The translations under genes and the position numbers were made by a program. From Lacticaseibacillus brantae DSM 23927 (lineage in GTDB: Bacteria > Bacillota > Bacilli > Lactobacillales > Lactobacillaceae): a DNA stretch of 64,000 bases. The notes below the pieces were generated by a model. The model had not been told where the DNA came from, searched no databases, and saw only the letters and a program-made list of their open reading frames with translations. This document shows, piece by piece, positions 25,748 to 34,217 of the stretch (the stretch's first letter is position 1; each line of letters starts with the position of its first letter). The stretch covers positions 310,001-374,000 of the forward strand of contig NZ_AYZQ01000001.1 of NCBI RefSeq assembly GCF_001436115.1, in the 5' to 3' direction.

Positions 25748-26338
25748 TTGAAACGCAGATTTAATTGGTGGCTCGTCGCCACTTTAGTCTTATTAGGCCT
25801 CATTATTGGTAGTGGTGCCTGGTTCATCAGCAAAGTGACCTCGCCGATTGAAACACCGGAAAGTACAGTCGCGGCTCGGACAGACGAACCTGTTTTTCAT
25901 GTGAACCTAACCAAAGCACAAGTTAATCGGTTAGTTAGTTATTATTTGGCCGATTATTTAAAAGACAGTCCGATTAAATATCAATTAGTGGTTGGTGACT
26001 CCGCCGTCCTGAGTGGAAATTTTAAATTCTTAGGGGCAAAAGTTGGGTTCAACCTTGAGTTTGATCCTTATGTGCTTAACAATGGGGACGTGCAGTTGAA
26101 GGCCCGGAAGTTGAATGTCGGGAGTTTGCCCGTTCCAACAAGTTTTGTGTTAAATTATGTGGGTCATAGTTACAAATTACCCAAGTGGGTTGGTTTAAGT
26201 GAGAAGAACGAGACAGTAACCTTGCATTTAAGTCAGTACCAACTGGCGAACGACATGCAGTTACGCGCCCAGAAAATTGATCTAATAGGCGATAGTATCC
26301 AATTTGGCATCTATTTGCCTAAATCTAATAAGGAATAG
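25748..26338 (+). CDS. ypmS: YpmS family protein (DUF2140), membrane-anchored
   Basis: This 196-residue protein has a basic N-terminus and one membrane segment (WWLVATLVLLGLIIGSGAWFI). An extracellular beta-rich domain follows, with VHLTKAQVN-like start (FHVNLTKAQVNRLVSYYL) and the FNLEFDPYVLNNGDVQLKARKL core typical of DUF2140. No catalytic residues are evident. The TTG at 25748 is preferred: GGGAG at 25735-25739 is 8 bases upstream, while the ATG at 25733 has no site and lies within ypmR. Pairing with the SGNH gene suggests they act together at the membrane-wall interface; the function is unknown. Confidence 0.85.
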   Translation: MKRRFNWWLVATLVLLGLIIGSGAWFISKVTSPIETPESTVAARTDEPVFHVNLTKAQVNRLVSYYLADYLKDSPIKYQLVVGDSAVLSGNFKFLGAKVGFNLEFDPYVLNNGDVQLKARKLNVGSLPVPTSFVLNYVGHSYKLPKWVGLSEKNETVTLHLSQYQLANDMQLRAQKIDLIGDSIQFGIYLPKSNKE

Positions 26339-26346
26339 GCGAGCGT

Positions 26347-26583
26347 GTGAGACAATCATTTTATCAGTACCTAATGACGCTAAGGAATCCTAATGACCAT
26401 GGCGAAATTGCGAATTTCGCTCAGAATGCTTTTTTAGACCACAGTTTTCCCAAGCAAGCCACTAGCTACGATGAGTTAGATCGCTATCTAGAAGCTTATG
26501 GTGGTTATTTGCCCAATCGAAGTGTCTTTGATGACGCGTACAATTTGTATTTAGATAATGTCGGAGGCCACGCCCATGACTAA
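26347..26583 (+). CDS. yozE: YozE family SAM-like small protein
   Basis: This 78-residue protein starts with a GTG at 26347 and matches the YozE/DUF1250 family: SFYQYLMTLRNPNDHGEIANFAQNAF, then FPKQATSYDELDRYLE, then a YL-x3-SVFDDAYNLYL ending. The family has a compact helical (SAM-like) fold; its biochemical role is unknown. The last 8 bp overlap the start of the protease gene, and the ribosome binding site of that gene lies inside this one. It is conserved at this place in lactobacilli, between ypmS and the next operon genes. Confidence 0.88.
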   Translation: MRQSFYQYLMTLRNPNDHGEIANFAQNAFLDHSFPKQATSYDELDRYLEAYGGYLPNRSVFDDAYNLYLDNVGGHAHD

Positions 26584-27982
26584 GATTCAAGTCCCCCTAT
26601 GGTTAACCAGTACTGCGGTCGTCGTCGCCTTAGCGACTGGCGGTGTGGTTGGTTATGCGATAACTTCACCCCAACAAAGCAGCGACCCAAATATCAATAA
26701 AATAGTCTCAACTTATGAAGCCATCAATGACGGCTATTATCAGAAACCAGACGCAAAAAAATTGGTCAATGGCGCTATCAATGGCATGGTCTCAAGCCTT
26801 GATGATCCATACTCTAATCTTTTACAGACGGACGACAAAACCAGTCTCGACACCACAATTAGTGCGAGCTTTGGCGGCATTGGTGCGGTCTTGAAAAATG
26901 ACCAATCTAAGTTACTAATCGACTCAGTCACAGCAGACGGCGCAGCTAAAAAAGCTGGCTTAAAGCCAAACGATGAACTGGTTGCCATTAACGGTAAATC
27001 GACCACAGGTTGGTCAACCAGCGAAGCAGTTGCCAAGATTCGCGGCAAAGTGGGGACTACCGTCAGCGTCACGATTAAGCGCGCCGGTGTTAACCAGACT
27101 TTCAAGGTCAAACGTCAGAAAATAACGACTGAGACCGTCGCCGGGACCATGGATACTAAAGATAAGGCTTTAGGCATTATTCAGATTAGTAGTTTCTCTG
27201 AACCAACCACTGACCAACTGAAAGCAACCATCAAACAATTACGCAAAGCTGGTGCCAAGCGGTTTATTCTGGACTTACGGGGTAATCCTGGTGGTCTGAT
27301 GCCACAGGCACTCAGTATCGCTTCGATGTTTTTGAAGAATGGTCAAAAAATTATGACCGTCGAACCACGCAACGGTGACAGCGTCACTTATCGGGCCGGT
27401 AAAGACTACGATGATGGATTCAAAGTCACAGAACCCACCGCTGTGTTAATTGATGGCCAGAGTGCTTCTGCAGCCGAGATTACGGCTGCCGCCTTGAATG
27501 AGAACCGGAACATTCTACTGATTGGCGAGAAGAGCTTCGGTAAAGGGACCGTGCAAAATGTCAATTCACTCAATGAAACAAGTGAATTGAAGCTGACAGT
27601 GGCCAAGTGGCTCACCCCAAAAGGCCAATGGATTAATCACAAAGGGTTGATGCCGACCGATAAAGTGCCCTATCCTGCAGCTGCTAAAATCACGATGGTG
27701 ACTAAAGCAAGTTTGAAGCTGGGAGACACTGGGACGGATGTTCGCTCACTTCAACAGATGTTGGCCGCATTAAAGTTCAATCCTGGAGCAGTCAATGGTG
27801 ACTATAATGAGACCACCGCCTCAGCTGTCAAAGCATTTCAAGCTACCAATCAGCTGCCAACCACTGGTTCGGCTGATGCGCAGACCCTCCAGATTTTAAC
27901 CACCAAGTTAGCCAATCAGTTGCACCAAGATGACCCAATGATCAATAAGGCACGGACAGTGCTGAGCAAGGAGAGCAATTAA
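26576..27982 (+). CDS. ctpA: Carboxy-terminal processing protease CtpA-like (S41 peptidase)
   Basis: This 468-residue secreted or membrane-anchored serine protease has an N-terminal hydrophobic anchor (WLTSTAVVVALATGGVVGYAI), a PDZ domain at about 90-165 (GGIGAVLKND, GLKPNDELVAINGKS) and an S41 core at about 170-350. The catalytic Ser lies in DGQSASAAEI, with the Lys 25 residues later in GEKSFGKGTVQ. A C-terminal peptidoglycan-binding domain follows (LKLGDTGTDVRSLQQML). It probably trims exported proteins at the cell wall. The start is the ATG at 26576 with GGAGG at 26563-26567. The stop TAA shares one base with the rbgA ATG. Confidence 0.94.
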   Translation: MTKIQVPLWLTSTAVVVALATGGVVGYAITSPQQSSDPNINKIVSTYEAINDGYYQKPDAKKLVNGAINGMVSSLDDPYSNLLQTDDKTSLDTTISASFGGIGAVLKNDQSKLLIDSVTADGAAKKAGLKPNDELVAINGKSTTGWSTSEAVAKIRGKVGTTVSVTIKRAGVNQTFKVKRQKITTETVAGTMDTKDKALGIIQISSFSEPTTDQLKATIKQLRKAGAKRFILDLRGNPGGLMPQALSIASMFLKNGQKIMTVEPRNGDSVTYRAGKDYDDGFKVTEPTAVLIDGQSASAAEITAAALNENRNILLIGEKSFGKGTVQNVNSLNETSELKLTVAKWLTPKGQWINHKGLMPTDKVPYPAAAKITMVTKASLKLGDTGTDVRSLQQMLAALKFNPGAVNGDYNETTASAVKAFQATNQLPTTGSADAQTLQILTTKLANQLHQDDPMINKARTVLSKESN

Positions 27983-28839
27983 TGGCAATTCAATGGTTCC
28001 CCGGCCATATGGCCAAAGCCAAGAAAGAAGTCCAAGAGAAGTTAAAACAAGTTGATTTAGTACTTGAAATTGTCGATGCGCGCACACCAGAATCTTCTCG
28101 TAACCCAATGCTAAACGAAATTATTGGTGAGAAGCCGCGCATTATGGTCCTAAACAAGGCTGATTTGGCAGATCCTAACAAAACTGCCGTTTGGATTCAG
28201 CATTATCAGGATATGGGTTATGCGGCAATGGCCATCGACGCCCAACACGCTCGCCAATTGAAACAAATTCCGCAACTGGCTCGGCAACTCATGGCCGAAA
28301 AGATTGCCCGAAAAAAGGCTCGGGGGATCAAAAATCCAGCTGTTCGGGCCATGTGTATTGGCATTCCTAACGTGGGTAAGTCTACGATTCTCAATCGTTT
28401 GGTTAAAAAGAACATTGCGATTACAGGCAATAAGCCTGGGGTCACAAAGAATCAGCAATGGCTCAAGGCTGATGACAGTTTCCAGGTATTAGATACCCCA
28501 GGGATTTTATGGCCTAAATTTGAAGATCAGGCAATCGGTTTACGCTTAGCCTTGACTGGAGCCATCGCGGATGCGGTTTTTCAAGAAGATGTGGTCGGGA
28601 TGTATGGCTTAGAATTCTTCATGGCTAACTATCCCAATGCTTTGAAACAGGCCTATCATCTAACTGCCGATGACCTGAACTTACCATCAAGCGATTTAAT
28701 GGTCATTTTGAGCCAGCGGAATGGGTTCGCAGACGATTATAATCGGATGGCGGAGCGATTGATTTTTGACGCCCGCCAAGGCAAACTGGGCCGCTACACG
28801 CTCGAGTTGCCAGGTGATAATGATGCCGACGCTGAGTGA
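27982..28839 (+). CDS. rbgA: Ribosome biogenesis GTPase RbgA (YlqF)
   Basis: This 285-residue circularly permuted GTPase needed for late 50S assembly has its G motifs in the permuted order: G4 NKAD at 58-61, G1 GIPNVGKS at 127-134 and G3 DTPG at 171-174. The N-terminal [15 protein letters not shown] is the family hallmark. A C-terminal helical domain binds rRNA. The start overlaps the ctpA stop (TAATG). No separate strong ribosome site is evident beyond AAGGAG, so it depends on coupling. rnhB begins inside its 3' end; rbgA-rnhB pairing is the same as in B. subtilis. Confidence 0.96.
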   Translation: MAIQWFPGHMAKAKKEVQEKLKQVDLVLEIVDARTPESSRNPMLNEIIGEKPRIMVLNKADLADPNKTAVWIQHYQDMGYAAMAIDAQHARQLKQIPQLARQLMAEKIARKKARGIKNPAVRAMCIGIPNVGKSTILNRLVKKNIAITGNKPGVTKNQQWLKADDSFQVLDTPGILWPKFEDQAIGLRLALTGAIADAVFQEDVVGMYGLEFFMANYPNALKQAYHLTADDLNLPSSDLMVILSQRNGFADDYNRMAERLIFDARQGKLGRYTLELPGDNDADAE

Positions 28840-29593
28840 TTATCGCCAGCAGCTGGCCAAAATTCCCGCCGACCCAGCAGTGTTGGCCGCGCTTGCGCAA
28901 GATGAACGCGTCGGTGCCACCAGGTTGCTCGCACAGTACGAGCATCGGGTGGCGCAACAAAAGAATGCCTTGCTTGAACTGAAAATGCGCTCGCGTTATG
29001 AACGTCAATTATGGCCGCAATACCCACATATCGCGGGCATTGATGAAGTTGGCCGCGGGCCCTTGGCTGGTCCTGTTGTGACCGCCGCCGTCATCTTGCC
29101 TCACGATTTTAGCGCCCCAGTCAATGACAGTAAGCAATTGTCTGCCAAAACCCGCCAGCAACTGTATACGGTCATTATGTCTGAAGCAGTGAGCGTTAGC
29201 TTAGGGGTGAGTGACGCTAAGCGCATTGATCAAGAAAATATTTACCACGCCACAGAACTGGCCATGGGCGAAGCCGTTAGTCATCTCAGTGTGCGCCCTG
29301 ATTATTTGCTCGTGGATGCGATGACTGTGCCAACAGCTTTGCCACAGCAAAAACTGATTAAAGGTGATGCCAACAGTATTAGCATTGCAGCGGCCAGTAT
29401 CGTGGCCAAAGTGGTTCGAGATGAGCTGATGACTATGTATGCTCAGGTGTACCCTGGCTATGATTTCGGTCACAATATGGGTTACGGCACTAAGAAGCAT
29501 CTTGCTGGTCTTGATGAGTACGGCGTCACGCCTATTCATCGCCACAGTTTTGAACCAGTCCAGCGCCACTTGCAAGACTCGCGACTCAACTAA
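28823..29593 (+). CDS. rnhB: Ribonuclease HII
   Basis: This 256-residue enzyme cleaves RNA in RNA-DNA hybrids and removes misincorporated ribonucleotides. The active-site block [16 protein letters not shown] (Asp74, Glu75) is intact, and further acidic residues occur in LLVDAMTVP. The [21 protein letters not shown] block and the [16 protein letters not shown] end are typical. An N-terminal helical extension of about 65 residues is normal for Bacilli RNase HII. The ATG at 28823 is chosen for its spacing from AGGTG (28812-28816); the ATG three bases earlier is also possible. It overlaps rbgA by 17 bp. Confidence 0.95.
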   Translation: MPTLSDYRQQLAKIPADPAVLAALAQDERVGATRLLAQYEHRVAQQKNALLELKMRSRYERQLWPQYPHIAGIDEVGRGPLAGPVVTAAVILPHDFSAPVNDSKQLSAKTRQQLYTVIMSEAVSVSLGVSDAKRIDQENIYHATELAMGEAVSHLSVRPDYLLVDAMTVPTALPQQKLIKGDANSISIAAASIVAKVVRDELMTMYAQVYPGYDFGHNMGYGTKKHLAGLDEYGVTPIHRHSFEPVQRHLQDSRLN

Positions 29594-29635
29594 AAATTGC
29601 GTAATTTCTGATAACCACATTCTTTGGAGGTTGTG

Positions 29636-30433
29636 ATGAAATTACGCGATTTTTTATTGGCAGTGCATTGGCTGTCTCATCAAAGTTTGGCCACTGCCAA
29701 AGCCATGACTTTTCCGCCTGATAATGAGTTGGTCAGTTGGGTCCAAAAACAACTGGCTGGGCAAATGGCCGCATTTAATCAGCTTAAACAACAACCGTTT
29801 ATCACGATAATTGATCCAAGCTATCCCGATCGGTTGAAAGAAAGTTTTCAACCACCGTTAGTCTTGTTCTATCGAGGCGACTGGCAATTGGTCCATCAGA
29901 CCAATCTGGCAGTTGTTGGCGCGCGCCAAGCTGGTAGCTACACCAAGACCAGTCTGGCGAATCTTGTACCAGGACTGGATTCGATGGCCATCGTCAGCGG
30001 CCTCGCGCAAGGTGCTGACACGATGGCCCACGAGGCTGCCTTAACCAGCAAGCGACCGACTATTGCAGTGGTCGCGCACGGCCTAGATTTGGTGTATCCA
30101 GCGACTAACCGTGAGCTCTTTAATCAGATTGCAAAGATAGGTTTGGTGATCTCTGAATATCCGCCGACAACACCGCCAGAGAAATTTCGGTTTGTGGCTC
30201 GTAACCGGATTATCGCCGGTTTGGCACATGGCGTGTTAGTGACTGAAGCCAAAGCCAAGAGTGGCAGCTTGATTACCGCTAATTATGGCTTGCAGAATAA
30301 TCGCGAGGTCTTTGCTCTGCCTGGCCCGTTGAGTGCGCCACTGGCTCAGGGGCCCAATGCTTTGATCCAAGCTGGGGCGAAAATGGTGCTGACCGCGCAA
30401 GATATTAATGAAGAGTTGCACTTTTACGATTAA
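29636..30433 (+). CDS. dprA: DNA processing protein DprA
   Basis: This 265-residue protein protects incoming single-stranded DNA and loads RecA during natural transformation. The Rossmann-like core is clear: LAVVGARQAGSYT, SGLAQGADTMAHEAAL, TIAVVAHGLDLVYPATN and FRFVARNRIIAGLAHGVLVTEA. Last come KSGSLITANYGLQNNREVFALPG. It is a little shorter than many homologues and seems to lack the C-terminal winged-helix domain. The start is the ATG at 29636 with TTTGGAGG upstream. It is kept in many non-competent lactobacilli, so it does not by itself show transformability. topA follows after a 159-bp leader. Confidence 0.93.
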   Translation: MKLRDFLLAVHWLSHQSLATAKAMTFPPDNELVSWVQKQLAGQMAAFNQLKQQPFITIIDPSYPDRLKESFQPPLVLFYRGDWQLVHQTNLAVVGARQAGSYTKTSLANLVPGLDSMAIVSGLAQGADTMAHEAALTSKRPTIAVVAHGLDLVYPATNRELFNQIAKIGLVISEYPPTTPPEKFRFVARNRIIAGLAHGVLVTEAKAKSGSLITANYGLQNNREVFALPGPLSAPLAQGPNALIQAGAKMVLTAQDINEELHFYD

Positions 30434-30490
30434 CTCCCTAATATATAAGAAGAAACAAGTTCGCTTGAGGCGAATTGGTTGAGATATGGC

Positions 30491-30524
30491 TTGTCAGCGC
30501 GGAATTTATTCCGCAATTTGACAA
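30491..30524 (+). repeat. Palindrome overlapping the topA promoter
   Basis: Outer arms TTGTCA (30491-30496) and TGACAA (30519-30524) enclose inner arms GCGGAAT (30499-30505) and ATTCCGC (30508-30514). The right outer arm contains most of the TTGACA -35 hexamer of topA. It could be a regulator binding site or the terminator stem of the dprA transcript, although no T-run follows. Confidence 0.65.
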
Positions 30525-30547
30525 ACGATTTCATCTCTGCGTAAACT
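30518..30547 (+). promoter_or_regulatory. Promoter of topA
   Basis: A perfect TTGACA (30518-30523) with TAAACT (30542-30547) and an 18-bp spacer lies 45 bp before the start codon. The -10 sits inside a small hairpin (CTCTGC at 30535-30540 with GCAGAG at 30550-30555). Confidence 0.6.
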
Positions 30548-30592
30548 ATGCAGAGATTTTTGAGCAGCTTGCTCACTGAAAGGAGGGCGTTC

Positions 30593-32674
30593 ATGACCGC
30601 CAAAAATTTGGTAATCGTGGAATCGCCGGCTAAAGCTAAAACAATTGAAAAATATCTAGGTCGCAACTATAAGGTTGTGGCTAGTTTGGGCCATGTGCGG
30701 GATTTGCCTAAGAGTCAAATGGGCGTCGACGTGGAGAATGACTACGAACCGAAGTACATCTCGATTCGAGGTAAAGGCCCAGTGATTAAAGATTTAAAAA
30801 AAGCAGCCAATGCGGCTGAAAATATTTATCTGGCGGCCGATCCGGATCGTGAAGGGGAAGCCATTGCCTGGCACGTTTCTCATTTGCTCGATCTTGATCC
30901 TAAGGGAAAGAATCGCGTGGTTTTCAATGAAATCACTAAAGACGCCGTAAAAAATGCGTTTAAAACGCCGCGGAGTATTGATATGAATCTAGTCGATGCC
31001 CAACAAGCACGCCGCATTCTGGACCGCTTGGTTGGCTATTCGATTAGTCCGTTGCTGTGGAAGAAAGTTAAAAAAGGCCTGTCAGCAGGACGAGTGCAGT
31101 CCATTGCGTTGAAACTGATTATTGACCGGGAAAATGAAATCGCGGCTTTTGTGCCCGAAGAATACTGGACCATTGATGGCGAGTTTCAAAAGGGCCGTAG
31201 CAAGAAGTTTGCGGCGAGCTATTACGGCCTCAAAAATAAGAAGCATGCCTTGAAGAATAATGAAGCCGTACAAGATATTTTGGGCCGGATTGATAAGGCC
31301 AAGCCGTTTGCTGTCACAAACGTGGTCAAGAAGGAACGCAAACGTTACCCAGCGCCACCGTTTACCACCAGTTCGTTGCAACAAGAAGCTAACCGAAAGC
31401 TCAACTTCCGGACCCGTAAAACCATGATGATTGCCCAACATTTGTATGAAGGAATCAATCTCGGGGGCAAAGCAGGAACTGTCGGATTAATCACCTATAT
31501 GCGGACTGACTCAACCCGGGTCTCCAATGTCGCGAAGACTGAAACTAGTCAATTCATTCATGACCAATACGGAGAAGCATATGCCGCAGTCAAGATTCGC
31601 CAAGGTAAGCTCCAAGAAGGGGCGCAAGACGCCCATGAAGCGATTCGACCAACCAGTACTTTGCGGACTCCTGAAAGCTTAGAGAAGGTCTTAGACAAGG
31701 ACGAGATGAAGTTGTACCGCTTAATCTGGTCCCGCTTTGTCGCCAGTGAAATGACCCCAGCAGTGATTGACACAGTGGCTGTAACGTTAGACCAAAATGA
31801 TGTCACTTTCCGGGCGAATGGGTCCCAGACGAAGTTCCCTGGATTCACGAAATTGTATGTCTCGAGTCGTGATGACGATGAAAAGGATAATCTGTTACCT
31901 GAACTGGCAATTGGGGATGACGTTAAGTTACTCAAAACCGACCCAGCCCAACACTTTACCCAGCCACCAGCACGCTATTCTGAAGCGAACCTGGTCAAGG
32001 CGCTGGAAGAAAATGGGGTCGGTCGGCCATCCACGTATGCGCCAACCATTGAAACAATCCAAAAACGGTATTATGTCAAACTGAATGCCCGCCGGTTTGA
32101 ACCGACCGAACTGGGTGAAATTGTTAATTCATTGATTGTTGAATTCTTCCCGGATATTGTTGATATCAAATTTACTGCCAATGTCGAGTCAGAACTGGAC
32201 AGCGTTGAAACTGGCCAAGCTGAATGGGTCAAAGTTTTGGATCAATTTTATCAACCATTTTCTAAAGAAGTTTCTGATGCTGAAGTTGGGATTGAGAAGA
32301 TTCAAATCAAAGATGAACCAGCAGGGTTTGATTGTGATATTTGTGGCGCCCCAATGGTGGTCAAGATGGGCCGTTATGGCAAATTCTTCGCCTGTTCTCG
32401 TTTTCCAGATTGCCGCAATACCAAAGCAATCGTGAAGGAAATTGGCGTTATCTGTCCTAAGTGTCACCAAGGCCAAGTGGTTGAACGCAAGAGCAAGAAG
32501 AACCGGATTTTCTATGGTTGCTCTCGCTATCCTGATTGTGACTTCGTATCATGGGACAAGCCTGTCGGGCGTAATTGTCCTGTTTGTGACCACTTCTTAG
32601 TTGAGAAGCGCAGCAAGGCCGGGGTTCAAGTGGTTTGCCCTAACCAAGATTACGAAGAAAAGATTCAAAAATAG
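30593..32674 (+). CDS. topA: DNA topoisomerase I
   Basis: This 693-residue type IA topoisomerase relaxes negative supercoils by single-strand passage. The TOPRIM domain is at the start ([18 protein letters not shown], then [14 protein letters not shown]), and the active-site Tyr is residue 302 in [11 protein letters not shown]-terminal zinc fingers follow: CDICGAPM...[15 protein letters not shown]...CSRYPDC, and a third, partial one (CPVCDHF...CPNQDY). The start is the ATG at 30593 with AAAGGAGGG upstream; a longer frame would begin in the leader hairpin. In B. subtilis trmFO lies between topA and xerC; here xerC follows directly after 39 bp. Confidence 0.97.
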   Translation: MTAKNLVIVESPAKAKTIEKYLGRNYKVVASLGHVRDLPKSQMGVDVENDYEPKYISIRGKGPVIKDLKKAANAAENIYLAADPDREGEAIAWHVSHLLDLDPKGKNRVVFNEITKDAVKNAFKTPRSIDMNLVDAQQARRILDRLVGYSISPLLWKKVKKGLSAGRVQSIALKLIIDRENEIAAFVPEEYWTIDGEFQKGRSKKFAASYYGLKNKKHALKNNEAVQDILGRIDKAKPFAVTNVVKKERKRYPAPPFTTSSLQQEANRKLNFRTRKTMMIAQHLYEGINLGGKAGTVGLITYMRTDSTRVSNVAKTETSQFIHDQYGEAYAAVKIRQGKLQEGAQDAHEAIRPTSTLRTPESLEKVLDKDEMKLYRLIWSRFVASEMTPAVIDTVAVTLDQNDVTFRANGSQTKFPGFTKLYVSSRDDDEKDNLLPELAIGDDVKLLKTDPAQHFTQPPARYSEANLVKALEENGVGRPSTYAPTIETIQKRYYVKLNARRFEPTELGEIVNSLIVEFFPDIVDIKFTANVESELDSVETGQAEWVKVLDQFYQPFSKEVSDAEVGIEKIQIKDEPAGFDCDICGAPMVVKMGRYGKFFACSRFPDCRNTKAIVKEIGVICPKCHQGQVVERKSKKNRIFYGCSRYPDCDFVSWDKPVGRNCPVCDHFLVEKRSKAGVQVVCPNQDYEEKIQK

Positions 32675-32713
32675 GCGCTTGCGGCAACCGCTGACGTCAA
32701 AGGTGGAATAAGC

Positions 32714-33610
32714 ATGCCAGAAGTGGATGAGTTTTTGCAGTATTTACTGGTGGAGCGTCATTACTCAGCCGAAACTAAGACTGCCTACGCGGAAGATTTG
32801 AAGGACTTTGTTGATTTCCTGGAACATAATGGTGGCTTTAAAAGTTTCCAAAAGGTTGATGCCCTTGATGTTCAAACTTACTTAGCAAACTTAAACGACC
32901 GCAAATTAGCGCGGAGTACCGTGGCGCGGCGCATCAGTAGCCTGCGCAGTTTCTATCGGTATTTGATTCGAGTTGGGGAAGCCAAGATTAATCCCTTTGC
33001 CCTGGTTGAAATCAAGAAGGCCCACCAACATTTACCGCAATTCTTTTTTGAAGAAGAACTCGATGTTCTTTTTAAGGCCACCGATGGTCCTACCCCGTTG
33101 GATCAACGGAATAAGGCAATTCTCGAAGTGCTGTACGGGACGGGCATTCGGGTGTCTGAGTGTGCGAATCTGACCCTAAATCAGATTGATTTTGATTTGG
33201 AATTATTGTTGGTCCATGGGAAGGGCAATAAAGATCGCTATGTGCCGTTTGGTTCATTTGCAGCGGACGCGTTGACCCAGTATCTCGATAACGGCCGGCA
33301 AGCGCTGATGACTAAACTTGATCAGGAGCACCCCTATGTGTTCGTCAACCAGCACGGCCGGCCCATTACCAGTCGCGGCATTGAATACATCTTGAATCAA
33401 CTGATTAAACAAACGAGTTTGACGAACAATATCCATCCCCATATGTTGCGGCATAGTTTCGCAACGCACATGTTAAATCATGGGGCCGATTTGCGGTCGG
33501 TCCAAGAACTATTGGGTCACAGTAGCCTCAGTACCACGCAAATTTATACGCATGTGACCACAGAACATTTGAAGGCTGACTACATGAAGTATTTTCCCAA
33601 GCACAATTAG
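32714..33610 (+). CDS. xerC: Tyrosine recombinase XerC
   Basis: This 298-residue site-specific recombinase resolves chromosome dimers at dif with XerD. The N-terminal SAM-like DNA-binding domain is at 1-85. The catalytic Arg lies in GTGIRVSECANL, a Lys in LLVHGKGNKDRYVPF, the His-x-x-Arg in HPHMLRHSFATHML, His in LLGHSSLSTTQ, and the nucleophile Tyr in IYTHVT. The neighbourhood topA-xerC-hslV-hslU is the conserved Firmicutes order (codV-clpQ-clpY in B. subtilis), which favours XerC over a phage integrase. A GGTGG-type site precedes the ATG at 32714. Confidence 0.95.
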   Translation: MPEVDEFLQYLLVERHYSAETKTAYAEDLKDFVDFLEHNGGFKSFQKVDALDVQTYLANLNDRKLARSTVARRISSLRSFYRYLIRVGEAKINPFALVEIKKAHQHLPQFFFEEELDVLFKATDGPTPLDQRNKAILEVLYGTGIRVSECANLTLNQIDFDLELLLVHGKGNKDRYVPFGSFAADALTQYLDNGRQALMTKLDQEHPYVFVNQHGRPITSRGIEYILNQLIKQTSLTNNIHPHMLRHSFATHMLNHGADLRSVQELLGHSSLSTTQIYTHVTTEHLKADYMKYFPKHN

Positions 33611-33627
33611 GACTTTCGAATGATGTT

Positions 33628-33656
33628 TTGTTTGGGGTGAACGGCTAGACTAGATT
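33628..33656 (+). promoter_or_regulatory. Possible promoter of hslVU
   Basis: TTGTTT (33628-33633) and TAGATT (33651-33656) are 17 bp apart in the 73-bp gap between xerC and hslV. No CtsR or CIRCE operator is seen, so heat-shock control is not evident. Confidence 0.4.
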
Positions 33657-33683
33657 TACCACAAAATAAAGGAGCTTTTTGAC

Positions 33684-34208
33684 ATGACAACAATTGCAGC
33701 AGTTAGAAAAAATGGTCACACTGCCATCGCTGGTGACGGGCAAGTTACCTTAGGCGAAAAGGTGATTATGAAGGGGTCCGCACAAAAAGTGCGCCGGATT
33801 TATAATGATCAAGTTGTCATCGGTTTTGCGGGTGGGGTCGCGGATGCGTTCACCCTGCAAGATTGGTTTGAAAAGAAGCTCGAACATTATTCTGGTAATT
33901 TGCGCCGTTCAGCAGTGGCTTTGGCCCAAGACTGGCGCAAAGACCCAATGCTTCAAAAACTTGAAGCGATGATGATTGTGATGGATGCTCATGACCTGTT
34001 GCTTGTTTCTGGTAGCGGTGAAGTGATTGATCCTGATGATGATGTGGTTGCCATCGGTTCTGGTGGTAACTATGCCCAGGCTGCCGCAATGGCAATGTTG
34101 CGCCACGCTGACGCGATGGATGCCACAGCAATTGCTAAAGAAGCAATTAACATTGCTGCTGAAATCGACATCTTCACCAACCACAACGTCATTGTTGAAA
34201 GCTTCTAG
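33684..34208 (+). CDS. hslV: ATP-dependent protease subunit HslV
   Basis: This 174-residue proteasome-like peptidase forms a double hexamer that is capped by HslU. The mature N-terminus should be Thr2 ([11 protein letters not shown]) after Met removal, followed by the typical [20 protein letters not shown] and [24 protein letters not shown]. The N-terminal Thr is as in E. coli HslV, unlike the Ser of B. subtilis ClpQ. The size is normal. AAAGGAG precedes the ATG at 33684. hslU begins 9 bp after the stop, so the subunits are made from one transcript. Confidence 0.97.
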   Translation: MTTIAAVRKNGHTAIAGDGQVTLGEKVIMKGSAQKVRRIYNDQVVIGFAGGVADAFTLQDWFEKKLEHYSGNLRRSAVALAQDWRKDPMLQKLEAMMIVMDAHDLLLVSGSGEVIDPDDDVVAIGSGGNYAQAAAMAMLRHADAMDATAIAKEAINIAAEIDIFTNHNVIVESF

Positions 34209-34217
34209 GAGGTCGCT

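Noticed and set aside
33611-33683. CtsR or CIRCE heat-shock operator before hslVU
   Set aside because: No tandem GGTCAAA heptads and no TTAGCACTC inverted repeat were found.
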